Assembly (NCBI GenBank): GCA_009928955.1
Contig: SABN01000028.1
Span: forward strand, 1 to 32,496
Direction: 5' to 3'
Source: Opitutia bacterium
GTDB lineage: Bacteria; Verrucomicrobiota; Kiritimatiellia; CAIQIC01; Lenti-01
DNA length: 32,496 nucleotides
The notes under the pieces were generated by a model. It ran no database searches. It worked only from the letters and a program-made list of their open reading frames with translations, and was not told the DNA's origin. How positions within the stretch are numbered: position 1 is the first letter of the stretch; every line of letters starts with the position of its first letter. Both the position numbers and the translations under genes were made by a program. Below are positions 24,536-32,496 of the stretch, in pieces.

Positions 24536-26257
24536 CTAGATGCGGTCGGGGGTGTCGATGCCGAGGAGCGAAAGGCCGTGGCGGAGGATTTTTGCGGCGA
24601 GGTCGCAGAGGCGGACGCGGCTTTCGCGGAGGCCGGCGTCGGCCTTGAGGAAGGGGACGTTCTGGTAGTAGGAGGAGTAGGCCTGCGAAAGGTCGTAGAG
24701 GGCGTCGGCGAGGAGCGAGGGCTTTTCCTGGTCGGCGGCGTCGCGGACGGCGTCGGCGTGGCGCGCGAGGCGCAGGGCCAGGCGGCGGGCCTGCGGGGCG
24801 TCGAGGACGAGGGGTTCGCGCGCGTAGTCGCAGCCGGGGAAGCGCTCCTGGTGCTTGTCGAGGACGGAGGCGATGCGGGCGTAGGCGTATTGAAGATAGG
24901 GCGCGGAGTTGCCGTCCATGGCGAGGGCTTTTTCCCACGTGAAGGACACGGCGGATTGCGGGTTCTGCGAGAGGTCGGCGTATTTGACGGCGCCGATGCC
25001 GACGGCGCGGGCGACGGCGAGCTGCTGGTCGGCGGGCATCTCGGGGGAGGCGGTCTTGACGAGGTCGAGGGCGCGCTTTTCGGCTTCGTCGAGGAGGAGG
25101 TCGAGCTTGATGGCGGTGCCCTTGCGCGTGGAGAGCAGGCCCTCGGGCAGGCGCATCAGGCCGAACCAGATGTGGCGCAGGGGGGTCGTCGCGCCGGCTT
25201 TCTTCGCCAGGGCGAAGAATTGGCGGAAGTGGAGTTGCTGGCGCTCGTCGGTGACATAGAGGATGCCGTCGGGATGGAATTCGGCTTCGCGCGAGAAGAC
25301 GGTGGCGACGTCGGTGGTGGCGTAGTTGAAGCCGCCATCGGATTTCTTGACGATGCAGGGCGGGAGTTTCTCGTCGTCGAGGAAGGCGACGAGCGCGCCT
25401 TCGCTTTCGCGGACGAGGCCGAGGGTTTGGAGCTTTTCGACGACGCCGGGGAGGGCGTTGTTGTAGAACGACTCGCCGCGGACGAGCTCGAAGGCGACGC
25501 CGAGGCGGGCGTAGATGCGGTTGAATTCGATCATCGAGAGGTCGATGAACTTCTGCCAGAGGGCGCGGTTGTCGGCGTCGCCGGCCTGCAGCTTGACGAG
25601 CTCGGCGCGGGCCTGGTCCTTCCAGGCGGGGTCTTCCTCGCATTTCTGGTGCGAGAGGACGTAGACGCGCTGGAGCTCGTCGACGGGGGCGGCTGCGAGG
25701 GCGGCGGGGTCGAGGAAATTCCGATAGCCCAGGATGAGGATGCCGAACTGGGTGCCCCAGTCGCCGAGATGGTTGTCGCCCAGGACGGTGTAGCCGAGGG
25801 CGCGGTGGATGCGCTTGAGGGCGTCGCCGATGACGGTGGAGCGGATGTGCGCGATGTGCATCGGCTTGGCGACGTTGGGGGAGGAGTAGTCGACGATGAG
25901 CGTCTTGCCGGCGCCGGGCTGCGGCAGGCCCAGCAGCGGGTCGGCCTGCATGGCTTCGAGGTGGCGCGCGAGGGCGTCGTCGGCGAGGAACAGATTGATG
26001 AAGCCGGGGCCGGCGATCTCGGCCTTGGCCAGAAGTCCGCCGGCGGGAAGCTGCGCGACGACCTTTTCGGCGATGGCGCGCGGCGGCAGGCGGAGGGCCT
26101 TGGCGGCGGCCATGGCGCCGTTGCACTGGTAGTCGCCGAAGGACTCGTCGGCCGTGGGCAGGACGCCGAAATTCAACGCGCCGAGATCGGCGCCAGGGAA
26201 GGCGGCGGCGAACGCGCCGCGGATCTGGGAAGACAGGATTTCTTGAATGGTTTGCAT
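24536..26257 (-). CDS. argS: arginyl-tRNA synthetase
   Basis: The 573-aa enzyme charges tRNA-Arg. It has the N-terminal additional domain (FGDYQCNGAMAAAK), the class I HIGH motif as HIAH (134-137) in SSPNVAKPMHIAHIRST, and LLSTRKGT (375-381) in place of KMSKS, as is common for ArgRS. The DALR anticodon-binding domain closes the protein (YDLSQAYSSYYQNVPFL ... GIDTPDRI). Length is normal. GTP- or arginine-dependent features cannot be judged. The gene precedes the nuclease gene on the same strand and follows the WalJ-like gene, 149 bp away, across an inverted repeat. Confidence 0.97.
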   Translation of the reverse strand: MQTIQEILSSQIRGAFAAAFPGADLGALNFGVLPTADESFGDYQCNGAMAAAKALRLPPRAIAEKVVAQLPAGGLLAKAEIAGPGFINLFLADDALARHLEAMQADPLLGLPQPGAGKTLIVDYSSPNVAKPMHIAHIRSTVIGDALKRIHRALGYTVLGDNHLGDWGTQFGILILGYRNFLDPAALAAAPVDELQRVYVLSHQKCEEDPAWKDQARAELVKLQAGDADNRALWQKFIDLSMIEFNRIYARLGVAFELVRGESFYNNALPGVVEKLQTLGLVRESEGALVAFLDDEKLPPCIVKKSDGGFNYATTDVATVFSREAEFHPDGILYVTDERQQLHFRQFFALAKKAGATTPLRHIWFGLMRLPEGLLSTRKGTAIKLDLLLDEAEKRALDLVKTASPEMPADQQLAVARAVGIGAVKYADLSQNPQSAVSFTWEKALAMDGNSAPYLQYAYARIASVLDKHQERFPGCDYAREPLVLDAPQARRLALRLARHADAVRDAADQEKPSLLADALYDLSQAYSSYYQNVPFLKADAGLRESRVRLCDLAAKILRHGLSLLGIDTPDRI

Positions 26258-26297
26258 GGAAGCCTTGTTAAGTCAGAAAACATGGAACCATATTTTC

Positions 26298-26395
26298 GAC
26301 AGGATTAACAGGATTTACAGGATTGAAATCCCCAAACGACAAGGCGGGTCCGGCTGTTCGATTCTGAACATCCTGTGAATCCTGTAAATCCTGTC
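26298..26395. repeat. inverted repeat built from 9-bp ACAGGATTN units
   Basis: The left arm (26298-26324) contains three units: GACAGGATT, AACAGGATT, TACAGGATT. The right arm (26370-26395) is its reverse complement with two mismatches in 26 positions. The loop is 45 bp. It fills the gap between the WalJ-like gene and argS and could form a large hairpin. Confidence 0.85.
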
Positions 26396-26406
26396 TAAAA
26401 AGTCTT

Positions 26407-27192
26407 TTAGCACTCGGCGAAGTCGGAGGGTTTGTCGGGGTGGGTGGGGAGGACGCGGATGCGGGCGAGGCCGGCGGATTCCAGATGGCGGCGCACGGTC
26501 AGCAGCGCCAGATCGAGGTTGTTGCATTCGCGGCTGAGATGGGCGAGGAAGACTTGCTGGAGGGTGTCGCCGGCGATGTCGGCGAGGAGGGCGGCGGCGG
26601 TTTCATTGGAGAGGTGTCCCTGGCGGCCCAAGATGCGCTGCTTGAGGGACCACGGGCGGAAGGAGCTGTTCACGAGCATTTCGTCGTGGTTGGCTTCGAG
26701 CACGAGGGTCTGGCAGCCGCGCAGCCGCTCGCGGGCGAGTTGGGTGGGCATGCCGAGGTCCGTGGCGATGCCGAGGCGGGACGCGCCGCAAGCGAGAACG
26801 AAGCCGACGGGGGCGTAGGCGTCGTGCGGCAGTGGAAACGGCAGGATTTCGACGTCGCCCACGGCGAAGGGACAGCCGTCGGAAAACAAATTCCACGGGA
26901 GGTCTTCGCCGCCGCGGACGGCGCGCGCGGTGTCGCCGTTGGCGTACAGCATCAGGCCGAGCTTCTTGTGAAGCTGGGCGAGACCGGCGACGTGGTCGGT
27001 GTGTTCGTGCGAGACGCAGATGGCGCGGAGCTTGGCGGGATCGAGGCTGGCGGCCTCCATGCGGCGCACGGTTTCGCGGGCGGAGATGCCCGCATCGATG
27101 AGGAGGGCCGTGGTCGCGCTCTCGACATGGATGCAGTTGCCGCTGCTGCCGGAGGCGAGCACGCAGACGCGCAATTGGGAGGAAGGGGGCAT
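26407..27192 (-). CDS. metallo-beta-lactamase-fold hydrolase, WalJ (YycJ)-like
   Basis: The 261-aa protein begins with LRVCVLASGSSGNCIHVE and has the metal-binding SHEHTDH at 61-67. Later metal ligands lie in LPHDA, GIATDLG and AHLSREC. GRQGHLSNETAAALL is characteristic of the YycJ/WalJ group, single-domain relatives of RNase J and nuclease-type MBL enzymes. WalJ has been linked to DNA processing and cell-wall signalling in Firmicutes; no function is established here. ATG 27192 is preferred over TTG 27219, because the upstream codons are encoded by a repeat-like AATATT stretch. parA lies directly upstream on the same strand. Confidence 0.88.
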   Translation of the reverse strand: MPPSSQLRVCVLASGSSGNCIHVESATTALLIDAGISARETVRRMEAASLDPAKLRAICVSHEHTDHVAGLAQLHKKLGLMLYANGDTARAVRGGEDLPWNLFSDGCPFAVGDVEILPFPLPHDAYAPVGFVLACGASRLGIATDLGMPTQLARERLRGCQTLVLEANHDEMLVNSSFRPWSLKQRILGRQGHLSNETAAALLADIAGDTLQQVFLAHLSRECNNLDLALLTVRRHLESAGLARIRVLPTHPDKPSDFAEC

Positions 27193-27209
27193 AGGGGGCG
27201 TTGAGGACG

Positions 27210-27233
27210 GAATATTCAATATCCAATATTCAA
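27210..27233. repeat. AATATT-rich inverted repeat
   Basis: GAATATT (27210-27216) and AATATTC (27225-27231) flank CAATATCC. This AT-only patch contrasts strongly with the GC-rich surroundings and sits just upstream of the WalJ-like ATG. Confidence 0.6.
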
Positions 27234-27241
27234 GGAGGCGG

Positions 27242-28072
27242 TCAGGAGGGGGAGCCTTCGGGGGCGGCTTCCGTGGCCGGTTCCGGCGCGGCGTCGCCGG
27301 CCTTGCGGCGCTTGAGGAATTCGCGGGCGAGCTGGCGGTAGGCGGCGGCGCCGGTGCAATTGGCGTCGTAGGCGATGATGGGCAGGCCGTGGGACGGGGC
27401 CTCGGCGAGGCGCACGGAGCGGGGGATGAGCGATTCGTAGATCTTGTCGGGGAAGTGGGTGCGGATTTCGCCGACGACCTGCTGGGAGAGGTTGGTGCGC
27501 ATGTCGAACATGGTCATCACGATGCCTTCGACGGCGAGGCGGGGGGCCGCGCCGGAATCGTGCAGCTTGCCCGCGGTGTTGAGGATGGTGCTGATGCCTT
27601 CCAGCGCGTAGTACTCGCACTGCATCGGAATCAGCAGCCCGTCGGCGGCGCACAGGGCGTTCATGGTGAGGATGCCGAGGGAGGGGGGGCAGTCCACGAA
27701 GATGAAGTCGTAGCGGTCCTGCGCGGCGAGGGGTTCGAGGGCCATGGACAGGCGCTGCAGATAATGGTCGGCGCGCGCCACGTCGATTTCGGCGCCCGCG
27801 AGGTCCACTTCGGAAGCGACGAGGTCGAGGCGGTCTGCGGCGGTCTTCTGGATGATGTCGGCGAGGGGCTTGTCGCTGAGGAGGATGTCGTAGATGCTGG
27901 CGCCGACGGTCTTGGCCACGCCCAGGCCGCTGGTGGCGTTGGCCTGGGGATCGAGGTCGATCAGGAGGATCTTCTTGCGCCGTTCGGCGAGACAGGCGGC
28001 GAGGTTGACGGCCGTGGTGGTCTTGCCGACGCCGCCTTTCTGGTTGGCGATGGCGATGATGGGTGTGGGCAT
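27242..28072 (-). CDS. parA: ParA/Soj family chromosome-partition ATPase
   Basis: The 276-aa protein has the deviant Walker A KGGVGKTT (12-19) with the signature Lys12, then [12 protein letters not shown] and [11 protein letters not shown], and [14 protein letters not shown] near the end, all typical of chromosomal ParA/Soj. It segregates replication origins by a gradient on the nucleoid, driven by ParB. A short Ala/Pro/Glu tail follows. AAAGGA stands eight bases before ATG 28072. An in-frame extension to 28333 overlaps the stress-protein gene and is rejected. parB is normally next; here a WalJ-like gene follows, so ParB must be elsewhere. Confidence 0.95.
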   Translation of the reverse strand: MPTPIIAIANQKGGVGKTTTAVNLAACLAERRKKILLIDLDPQANATSGLGVAKTVGASIYDILLSDKPLADIIQKTAADRLDLVASEVDLAGAEIDVARADHYLQRLSMALEPLAAQDRYDFIFVDCPPSLGILTMNALCAADGLLIPMQCEYYALEGISTILNTAGKLHDSGAAPRLAVEGIVMTMFDMRTNLSQQVVGEIRTHFPDKIYESLIPRSVRLAEAPSHGLPIIAYDANCTGAAAYRQLAREFLKRRKAGDAAPEPATEAAPEGSPS

Positions 28073-28102
28073 GCTCGGATCCTTTGTGAACTGGTCGGGG
28101 GC

Positions 28103-28130
28103 ATTATAACGGGGAACGGCCGCGCGCAAA
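28103..28130 (-). promoter_or_regulatory. promoter of parA
   Basis: On the minus strand TATAAT (28103-28108) is a perfect -10, with TTTGCG (28125-28130) as -35 and a 16-bp spacer. The leader would be about 25 nt and includes AAAGGA. Confidence 0.6.
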
Positions 28131-28143
28131 CCTTTTTCGGCGG

Positions 28144-28983
28144 TCAGCGCACGAGCATCACGGGCGTCTGGCCCCGGGAGACGACATGGGCGGCGGCGCT
28201 GCCGATGAGGCGGTCGTAGATCCAGCCGTGGCCGTGGGAGCCCAGCACGATGAGATTGCACCCGGTTTCCCCCGCCTTTTCCAGGATGCGGGTGGCGGGG
28301 GCGCCGACGGCGGTGAGCGCGGCGGCGGCGCATTCGTGGGCGCGGGCGAGGCTGTGGGCCTCGAGCGCGTTCTTCTGCGCGAGCGGCAGGTCGCTTTCCC
28401 GCTCGGCCACGGCGAGGATGACCAGCGGGAGATGCAAGGCGTTGGCCAGCTCGACCGCTTCGTGCAGGGCGCGCGCGGCGGAGGGCGAGCCGTCCACGCC
28501 GGCGAGGATCTTGGCGATGGGACGGAATTCGGCCGGCGTGACGAGACAGGGGCGGCTGGCGCGGCGGATGAAGCGCTCCATGGTCGAGCCGGTGAGGTCG
28601 GGGGCGGTTTTCGAGTGCTCGCCTTGCCGGCCGAGGATGACCAGTTCGGTGCGCGTCTGGATTTCACAGAAGATCTGGGCCGGGTGGCCGAATTCGAGCG
28701 TGGTGACGATCGGGATGCCGACGTGCTCGCCGTGCGCGGCGGTTTCGCGCAACAGCACCTCGCCCCGGGCGCGCAAGGCCTCCTGCAGGCCGTTGACCGC
28801 GCCGGGGTTCCAGCCGATGACCCCGGCCTGCGGGGCGACGAGCGGGAACTCGAGCATGCGGGAATCCACGATGTGAACCGCTTCCAGGCGCGCGTCGAGG
28901 CGCCGGGCCAGATCGAGGGCATGTTCGCGGGCGACCTCGCCGAAGGGGGAGCCATCGACGCCGAAAAGGATGTTTTTGATCAT
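28144..28983 (-). CDS. tandem-domain universal stress protein
   Basis: The 279-aa cytoplasmic protein contains two UspA domains (about 1-150 and 155-279). Each starts with a strand ending in VDGSP ([24 protein letters not shown]). The ATP-binding loop of the second domain is [15 protein letters not shown]; the first has [16 protein letters not shown]. UspA proteins bind ATP or other ligands and promote survival under stress. GAGG precedes ATG 28983; the 19-codon upstream extension is not family-like. The gene is flanked by parA and the U32 gene, all minus strand. Confidence 0.93.
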   Translation of the reverse strand: MIKNILFGVDGSPFGEVAREHALDLARRLDARLEAVHIVDSRMLEFPLVAPQAGVIGWNPGAVNGLQEALRARGEVLLRETAAHGEHVGIPIVTTLEFGHPAQIFCEIQTRTELVILGRQGEHSKTAPDLTGSTMERFIRRASRPCLVTPAEFRPIAKILAGVDGSPSAARALHEAVELANALHLPLVILAVAERESDLPLAQKNALEAHSLARAHECAAAALTAVGAPATRILEKAGETGCNLIVLGSHGHGWIYDRLIGSAAAHVVSRGQTPVMLVR

Positions 28984-29049
28984 AGGCGCACCTCGTTCCT
29001 TGAGGATCGGAATGATGGCGCGATCGGCGGCGCTTGGCAAGGCCGGAGG

Positions 29050-31434
29050 TTAGGGAAGAGGAAGGAGCGCGCGCCGGAGGGCGTCGGGAGTCCAGGCGCG
29101 ATACAGGAAGTCGGCGCGGGGGATCAGGGGGAGTTTCGGCGGCACCGGGAGCCGGACGGGCTTTTCGAGGAGCGTGTAGAAGCGGCAATTGCGGTTGACG
29201 GTCTTGACCGCTTCGCCGGCCTTGGAAACGAAGGATGGTTCGGTGAAATCGCAGGTCTTGGGCCCGGGGCAGCGGCCCTGCTGCGCGGCGTGGGGGCAGG
29301 ATTCCGAAATGAACAGCGGGGGATCGCGATGGACGATCCAGACGAGGCTTCCGGGATGGCGCGCGGCGAGGAGCGCGATGTTTTCGGCGGTGTCCTCGGG
29401 GGAGGCGGTGAAGCGGGCGAAGCCGCGTTCGCGCAATTCGGCGAGGGCGGCGGAATTGAGCGTGTAGAGCGGCCAGTCGGCGGAGAGGTCGAGATCGTCG
29501 GCGCGCGGGAGGAAGTCGAGGGCGGAGAGATTGGCGGCTTCCCAGCGGCGCTGGCCCGCATCGAAGAAGTGCCGGATCTGCGCCGTCAGGGCTTCGCGGT
29601 CCCAGGCGCGGGTGATCATCGGCAGCGCGAGGCGCACGGCGATGCGCGCCGGGAGCTGCGAAAGGGCGGCTTCGATCTCTTCGACCGTTTCGCGGCCGAG
29701 TTCGACGACGAGCTCGGTGACGCGCGGGATGTCGCCGCCGGGGAACGCGGCGAGCAGAACGGAGGGCTGGTCGGTCTTCAGCAGAAACGCGGGCGTTTCC
29801 GCTGAAGGGGACAGGGGGCAGGGTTCAGGGTTCAGGAGGGACAGGGCTGCGATGGCCTTTGCGACATGCCGTTCGCGGGCGGCGCGGAGGGCCTGTTCGA
29901 GGGCGGTGGTCAGGTCGCGCCGGAGGGCGTTGAGCTGCGAGACGGGGATGAAAAGAGCCGGGCCGTCACGGGACAGCTCGCGCAGTTCGAAGGGGGTGTC
30001 GCCGAGCTTGGAGAACGTGGTTTGAAGCGCGGCGGTCATGGCTTCCGGATTCTTGGCGGCGGCGAAAGGGCCCGCGATCGCGGCGGTGGCGGCAAGGGCG
30101 TGGCCATCGGCCTGGGCCGTGGCGGCGGCCTCGGCGCGGGTCTCGGAGAGGACGAGGCGCACGTCCATCTTGAATCGCCGCCGCAGGTCGCGCGGGTTGG
30201 GGATGTCGAAGCGGTAGCGGCGCTTGACGGCCTGCGAGGAGGCGAGGAAGAGCTCGGTGCCGTTGGGGATGCGCGGCGATTCGGGTGGCAGGGGAACCTG
30301 CACGAGGCTGTTGGCGGGGGCCTCGAAGACGCGGCGGCCGTTGGACAGGAGGATTTCCTCGACGGCGAAACCGAACGGCCGCGTTTCGCCGGGCAGTTCG
30401 ATCTGGAGGCCGTCGTGGACTTCGAGCGGGAGGGCGGCGCGGAACTGGAGGAACCCGCGCCCGGCGTTCTCCACGCGGCCGACGGGCGTGCCGCGGTGGC
30501 CGGTGGCGGCGGGATCGATGACGTCGCGGTTGGCGCGGGACTGGAGATAGAGTCCGGTCCACGGGCGCGAGAAGATGGTGCGCAGGTCGTGGGCGCATGG
30601 CTCCTGCTCGCCGGCCTTGAAGGAGCGGTCGAGGAGCTTGCGGTGGTAGTTCACGGCGGCGGCGACGTAGAGGGGCGATTTCTTGCGGCCCTCGATCTTG
30701 AGGGAAGCCACGCCGGCCTGCGCGAGGTCGTGGATCGATCCGCCGCCGGCGAGATCCTTCATGGAGAAGACGAGGCCGGGGCCGACGGGCGCCGCGCCGG
30801 GCGCGAGGACGGGGCGGAAGGCGTCGCGGCAGGGATAGGCGCAGGAGCCGCGGTTCCCGGAGCGGTCGCGCAGGAGGGCGGAGTAGAGGCAGAGGCCGGA
30901 GTAGGAGTAGCAGAGCGCGCCGTGCAGGAAGACCTCGACTTCGCCGGGGGCCTGCTTCGCGATGGAGCGGATTTCGTCCAGCGTGAGTTCGCGCGCGAGC
31001 GTGACGCGCCGGAAGCCGAGGCGCGCGGCGGCGCGGACGCCTTCGAGGTTGTGGATCGCCAGCTGCGTGGAGGCGTGCAGGCGCAGGGCGGGGAAGTGCG
31101 TCCGCGCGAGGCGGGCCACGCCGAAGTCCTGCACGATGACGGCGTCGGCGCCGCAATCGCCGCAGAGCGCGAGCGAGCGGATCAGGTCCGGCAGCTCGGC
31201 GTCGCGGATCAGGGTGTTGAGCGTGACGTAGACGCGGCGGGGGCGCGGGAGGGCGTGGGCGTGGGCGACGATCTCCTCGAGTTCCTCCGGAGACAGATTC
31301 ACGGCCTCGGCGCGCGCGGAAAAGCGCGGCAGGCCGGTGTAGACGGCGTCGGCGCCGAACGCGAAGGCGGCGTAGGCGGCGGCGCGCTCCCCGGCGGGCG
31401 CGAGCAGCTCGGTCATGCGGGCGGGTTTGCTCAT
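29050..31434 (-). CDS. U32 peptidase-family protein (RlhA/TrhP-like)
   Basis: The 794-aa protein has the U32 signature around EVEVFLHGALCYSYSGLCLYS (about 165-185). Cys175, Cys182, Cys198 and Cys202 are arranged as the Fe-S ligands of RlhA/TrhP, which hydroxylate rRNA or tRNA with prephenate. LLAPAGERAAAYAAFAFGADAVYTG at the start is typical. A C-terminal part of the collagenase-like DUF3656 type probably follows. An extra Cys-rich patch, SCPHAAQQGRCPGPKTC, lies near the end. It is longer than E. coli RlhA (about 650 aa). Start 31434 is chosen; ATG 31416 is also possible. The substrate (RNA or other) cannot be told from sequence alone. Confidence 0.85.
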   Translation of the reverse strand: MSKPARMTELLAPAGERAAAYAAFAFGADAVYTGLPRFSARAEAVNLSPEELEEIVAHAHALPRPRRVYVTLNTLIRDAELPDLIRSLALCGDCGADAVIVQDFGVARLARTHFPALRLHASTQLAIHNLEGVRAAARLGFRRVTLARELTLDEIRSIAKQAPGEVEVFLHGALCYSYSGLCLYSALLRDRSGNRGSCAYPCRDAFRPVLAPGAAPVGPGLVFSMKDLAGGGSIHDLAQAGVASLKIEGRKKSPLYVAAAVNYHRKLLDRSFKAGEQEPCAHDLRTIFSRPWTGLYLQSRANRDVIDPAATGHRGTPVGRVENAGRGFLQFRAALPLEVHDGLQIELPGETRPFGFAVEEILLSNGRRVFEAPANSLVQVPLPPESPRIPNGTELFLASSQAVKRRYRFDIPNPRDLRRRFKMDVRLVLSETRAEAAATAQADGHALAATAAIAGPFAAAKNPEAMTAALQTTFSKLGDTPFELRELSRDGPALFIPVSQLNALRRDLTTALEQALRAARERHVAKAIAALSLLNPEPCPLSPSAETPAFLLKTDQPSVLLAAFPGGDIPRVTELVVELGRETVEEIEAALSQLPARIAVRLALPMITRAWDREALTAQIRHFFDAGQRRWEAANLSALDFLPRADDLDLSADWPLYTLNSAALAELRERGFARFTASPEDTAENIALLAARHPGSLVWIVHRDPPLFISESCPHAAQQGRCPGPKTCDFTEPSFVSKAGEAVKTVNRNCRFYTLLEKPVRLPVPPKLPLIPRADFLYRAWTPDALRRALLPLP

Positions 31435-31476
31435 GGGATCAGGGCGCCCCGCCCGTTGCGAAGGCGGTTTGAGGCT

Positions 31477-31537
31477 CCTCCGCGGCCTTGCGCCGTGGGA
31501 GGCAAAGTTGGCTCCCCCACCGCGCAAGGCGGTGGGG
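31477..31537. repeat. inverted pair of GC-rich hairpins (REPIN-like)
   Basis: Unit 1 (31477-31502) has arms CCTCCGCGGC and GCCGTGGGAGG around CTTGC. Unit 2 (31515-31537) has arms CCCCACCGC and GCGGTGGGG around GCAAG, the reverse complement of the first centre. Downstream lies AACGACC, i.e. GGTCGTT on the other strand. They fill the gap between ribF and the U32 gene. Confidence 0.8.
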
Positions 31538-31566
31538 CCCGCCAGAACGACCTGACGCCGGAGCCG

Positions 31567-32490
31567 TCATGGATGTTCCTCGGCGTCGGCGGCCAGCGCC
31601 GCGGCGGTGTCGCGGGCGATCTGCGCGGCGGCGGCGGCGGCATCGGGGAAAGGCATGTGGCCGCGCAGGCGGCGGGTGAAGGAAATCTCGACGGCGAGGT
31701 CGTAGAGATTGCGGGCCAGGTCCGGGAGGTGGACCTCGACGATCTGGCCGAAATGCGCCTGCGCGGGATCGGCCGGATCGGGCACGAAGGCCGCGCCGGG
31801 ATGCGGGCCGTCGTGGAGCCGGAGCCGTGCGGCATAGATGCCGGGGGCGGGGCGGATGGGCAGCTCGGGCCGGATGTTGGCGGTGGGGAATCCGATCTTG
31901 CGGCCGACGGCGCGGCCATGGACGACCGTGCCCCGCAGCGAGAAGGCCCGGCCCAGCATGGCCTTGGCCCGCGGCAGGTCGCCGGCCCGCACGGCGGCGC
32001 GGATGCGGGAGCTGGAGATGGGCGCGCCGTCCCGTTCGACGTGCGGGACGATCTGCGCGCAGAGGCCCAGCGCCCGGGCGAGTTCCGGCAGCGTGTCGCG
32101 GTTGCCCGCGCGATCCTTGCCGAAGGTGAAGTTCTGGCCGACGACGATCTCGGCCAGGTTCGGGAGCTCCAATTTGAGCAGGGAGAGGAAGGCGTCGGGG
32201 CCCATCGCGGCGAGCGCGCGGGTGAAGGGGAAGGTGTGGATCTGCTGGATGCCGCAGGCGGCGATGAGGGCTTGGTTCTGTTCAGGCGTGGCCAGCAGCA
32301 GGGGGGCGCGGGCGGGATCCAAAAGCTGCGCGACATGCGGAAAGAAGGTGAGGCAGCCGGGGATCCCGTCGATCCGGCGCGCGGAGTCGACCGCGGCGCG
32401 GAAGACGGATTGGTGGCCGAGGTGCACGCCGTCGAACTGGCCGATGGCCAGCACGAGGGGGGGGGGAGGGTTGTCGGATTGCGAGGACAT
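31567..32490 (-). CDS. ribF: bifunctional riboflavin kinase/FMN adenylyltransferase
   Basis: The 307-aa protein converts riboflavin to FMN and FAD. The N-terminal adenylyltransferase domain has GQFDGVHLGHQ (17-27) and ISSSRIR. The C-terminal kinase domain has GRAVGRKIGFPTANI and the catalytic Glu in EVHL. Two kinase elements look altered: the usual NIGxRPT segment reads FVPDPADPAQ, and the R-x-E-x-KF segment reads RLRGHMPFPDA. Kinase activity may therefore be changed. The ATG at 32490 is only six bases from the window edge, so its ribosome site cannot be judged. Confidence 0.9.
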   Translation of the reverse strand: MSSQSDNPPPPLVLAIGQFDGVHLGHQSVFRAAVDSARRIDGIPGCLTFFPHVAQLLDPARAPLLLATPEQNQALIAACGIQQIHTFPFTRALAAMGPDAFLSLLKLELPNLAEIVVGQNFTFGKDRAGNRDTLPELARALGLCAQIVPHVERDGAPISSSRIRAAVRAGDLPRAKAMLGRAFSLRGTVVHGRAVGRKIGFPTANIRPELPIRPAPGIYAARLRLHDGPHPGAAFVPDPADPAQAHFGQIVEVHLPDLARNLYDLAVEISFTRRLRGHMPFPDAAAAAAQIARDTAAALAADAEEHP

Positions 32491-32496
32491 GGGAGG

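Noticed and set aside
24369-26126. Upstream extension of the EEP nuclease frame across argS (999 codons in total)
   Set aside because: The extra part is Arg/Pro-rich noise inside argS. The signal peptide at 24368 marks the true start.
24455-26308. 617-codon plus-strand frame opposite argS
   Set aside because: Gly/Val/Glu-rich shadow without motifs; argS is unambiguous.
26298-26395. CRISPR array
   Set aside because: Units are only 9 bp, directly adjacent and inverted between arms; there are no spacers and no cas genes.

Overview
This GC-rich window reads as a chromosomal piece of a Gram-negative bacterium of the PVC superphylum, most likely Kiritimatiellota (formerly Verrucomicrobia subdivision 5) or a close relative. 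This is inference. It rests on a cassette of prepilin-type proteins resembling the Verru_Chthon type, giant secreted proteins with lamin-tail and jelly-roll modules ending in a 'YSSTNL' segment, a beta-barrel outer-membrane protein, and many short palindromic repeats between genes. No rRNA or species-level marker is present.

Layout. 27-104: tRNA-His. 236-4336 (+ strand): an EF-G-like GTPase, yebC, ruvC, and a lone LolD-type ABC ATPase that overlaps ruvC. 4499-5434 (-): GDP-L-fucose synthase. 5673-6932 (+): threonine synthase, followed by a clear intrinsic terminator. 7093-14061 (+): seven consecutive prepilin-like genes (three GspG-like, then GspH-, GspI- and GspJ-like, then a very large GspK-like protein) with no ATPase, platform protein, secretin or prepilin peptidase beside them. 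14122-14808: a truncated IS66-family element (intact tnpB, stump of tnpC, one terminal repeat). 14930-19969 (-) and 20211-21920 (+): two divergent secreted multidomain proteins of 1679 and 569 aa. 21982-23010 (+): a DUF481 outer-membrane protein. From 23127 to the end every gene is on the minus strand: secreted endonuclease/exonuclease/phosphatase (EEP) protein, argS, WalJ-like metallo-beta-lactamase-fold hydrolase, parA without parB, tandem universal stress protein, U32 peptidase-family protein, ribF.

How the genes fit together. Most of the window is housekeeping: translation, recombination, threonine and FAD synthesis, chromosome partition. The accessory part is the middle 15 kb, where the pseudopilin cassette sits next to two giant exported proteins. 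That block looks less GC-rich by eye than its flanks. A pseudopilus-like device displaying or exporting such proteins is a reasonable but unproven reading. The first lamin-tail domain of the 1679-aa protein resembles the one found in ExeM-type extracellular nucleases, and a stand-alone secreted EEP nuclease lies a few genes away.

The most unusual signals are non-coding. A 19-bp palindrome (TTTTCCA-N5-TGGAAAA) occurs in clusters of two and three. GC-rich palindromes occur as doublets, two of them as inverted pairs, several beside a GGTCG flank. Similar palindromic DNA has become part of the coding sequence for two prepilin leader peptides. Other short repeats have a 9-bp period (ACAGGATTN) or an AGAC-rich pattern. 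At ruvC and the DUF481 gene, promoter-like elements lie so close to the ATG that leaderless transcripts are likely.
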